A stretch of DNA of 6,099 bases, taken from Acidobacteriota bacterium. GTDB taxonomy: Bacteria > Acidobacteriota > Vicinamibacteria > Vicinamibacterales > UBA823. How positions within the stretch are numbered: position 1 is the stretch's first letter; every line of letters begins with the position of its first letter. The translations under genes and the position numbers were made by a program. This document shows positions 6,094 through 6,099 of this stretch, piece by piece. The stretch spans positions 1-6,099 of the forward strand of contig DODG01000377.1 of the NCBI GenBank assembly GCA_003509065.1. The letters are read 5' to 3'. Below the pieces are notes generated by a model, which was given only the letters and a program-made list of their open reading frames with translations, was not told the origin of the DNA and searched no databases.

Positions 6094-6099
6094 TAGCGT

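Overview
The window holds seven protein-coding genes, all on the minus strand, and one broken gene on the plus strand. In order of transcription (right to left) they are nrdR, a zinc-ribbon/RDD membrane protein, pgpA, cinA, plsY, gpsA and ribD. RibD runs off the left edge. The DNA is of middling GC, densely coded, and has no phage, IS, tRNA, rRNA or CRISPR signal. This is a chromosomal housekeeping region of a free-living bacterium. The combination of a NrdR with CPFC...CLGC, a PlsY/PgpA phospholipid set and an N-terminal MRCPKC zinc ribbon fused to an RDD domain reminds me of Acidobacteriota (Vicinamibacteria-like, perhaps aquatic). That assignment comes from memory of family style and is tentative.

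Region by region: 6032-5571 is nrdR, the regulator of ribonucleotide reductase genes. 5570-5233 is a 338-base stretch without an intact gene. It contains what looks like a decayed plus-strand glutamate formimidoyltransferase gene (5289-5455), with the N-terminal motif in one frame and a possible C-terminal tail in another. 5232-4483 encodes a 249-residue protein with a four-cysteine zinc ribbon, a polar linker and an RDD membrane domain. 4482-4362 is a spacer with a perfect 8-bp hairpin whose arm could pair alternatively with a near-copy upstream, and a possible promoter for the genes below. 4361-916 is a tight block, pgpA-cinA-plsY-gpsA, followed after 30 bases by ribD.

Functionally, three of the four block genes serve glycerophospholipid synthesis. 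GpsA makes glycerol-3-phosphate, PlsY acylates it to lysophosphatidate, and PgpA dephosphorylates phosphatidylglycerophosphate to phosphatidylglycerol. CinA, a pyridine-nucleotide repair and salvage enzyme, sits between them. RibD carries out the second and third steps of riboflavin synthesis. I find no candidate for a wholly new system here. The points most worth a second look are the ftcD remnant, the zinc-ribbon/RDD protein, the nrdR...ribD arrangement split by lipid genes, and the hairpin ahead of pgpA.
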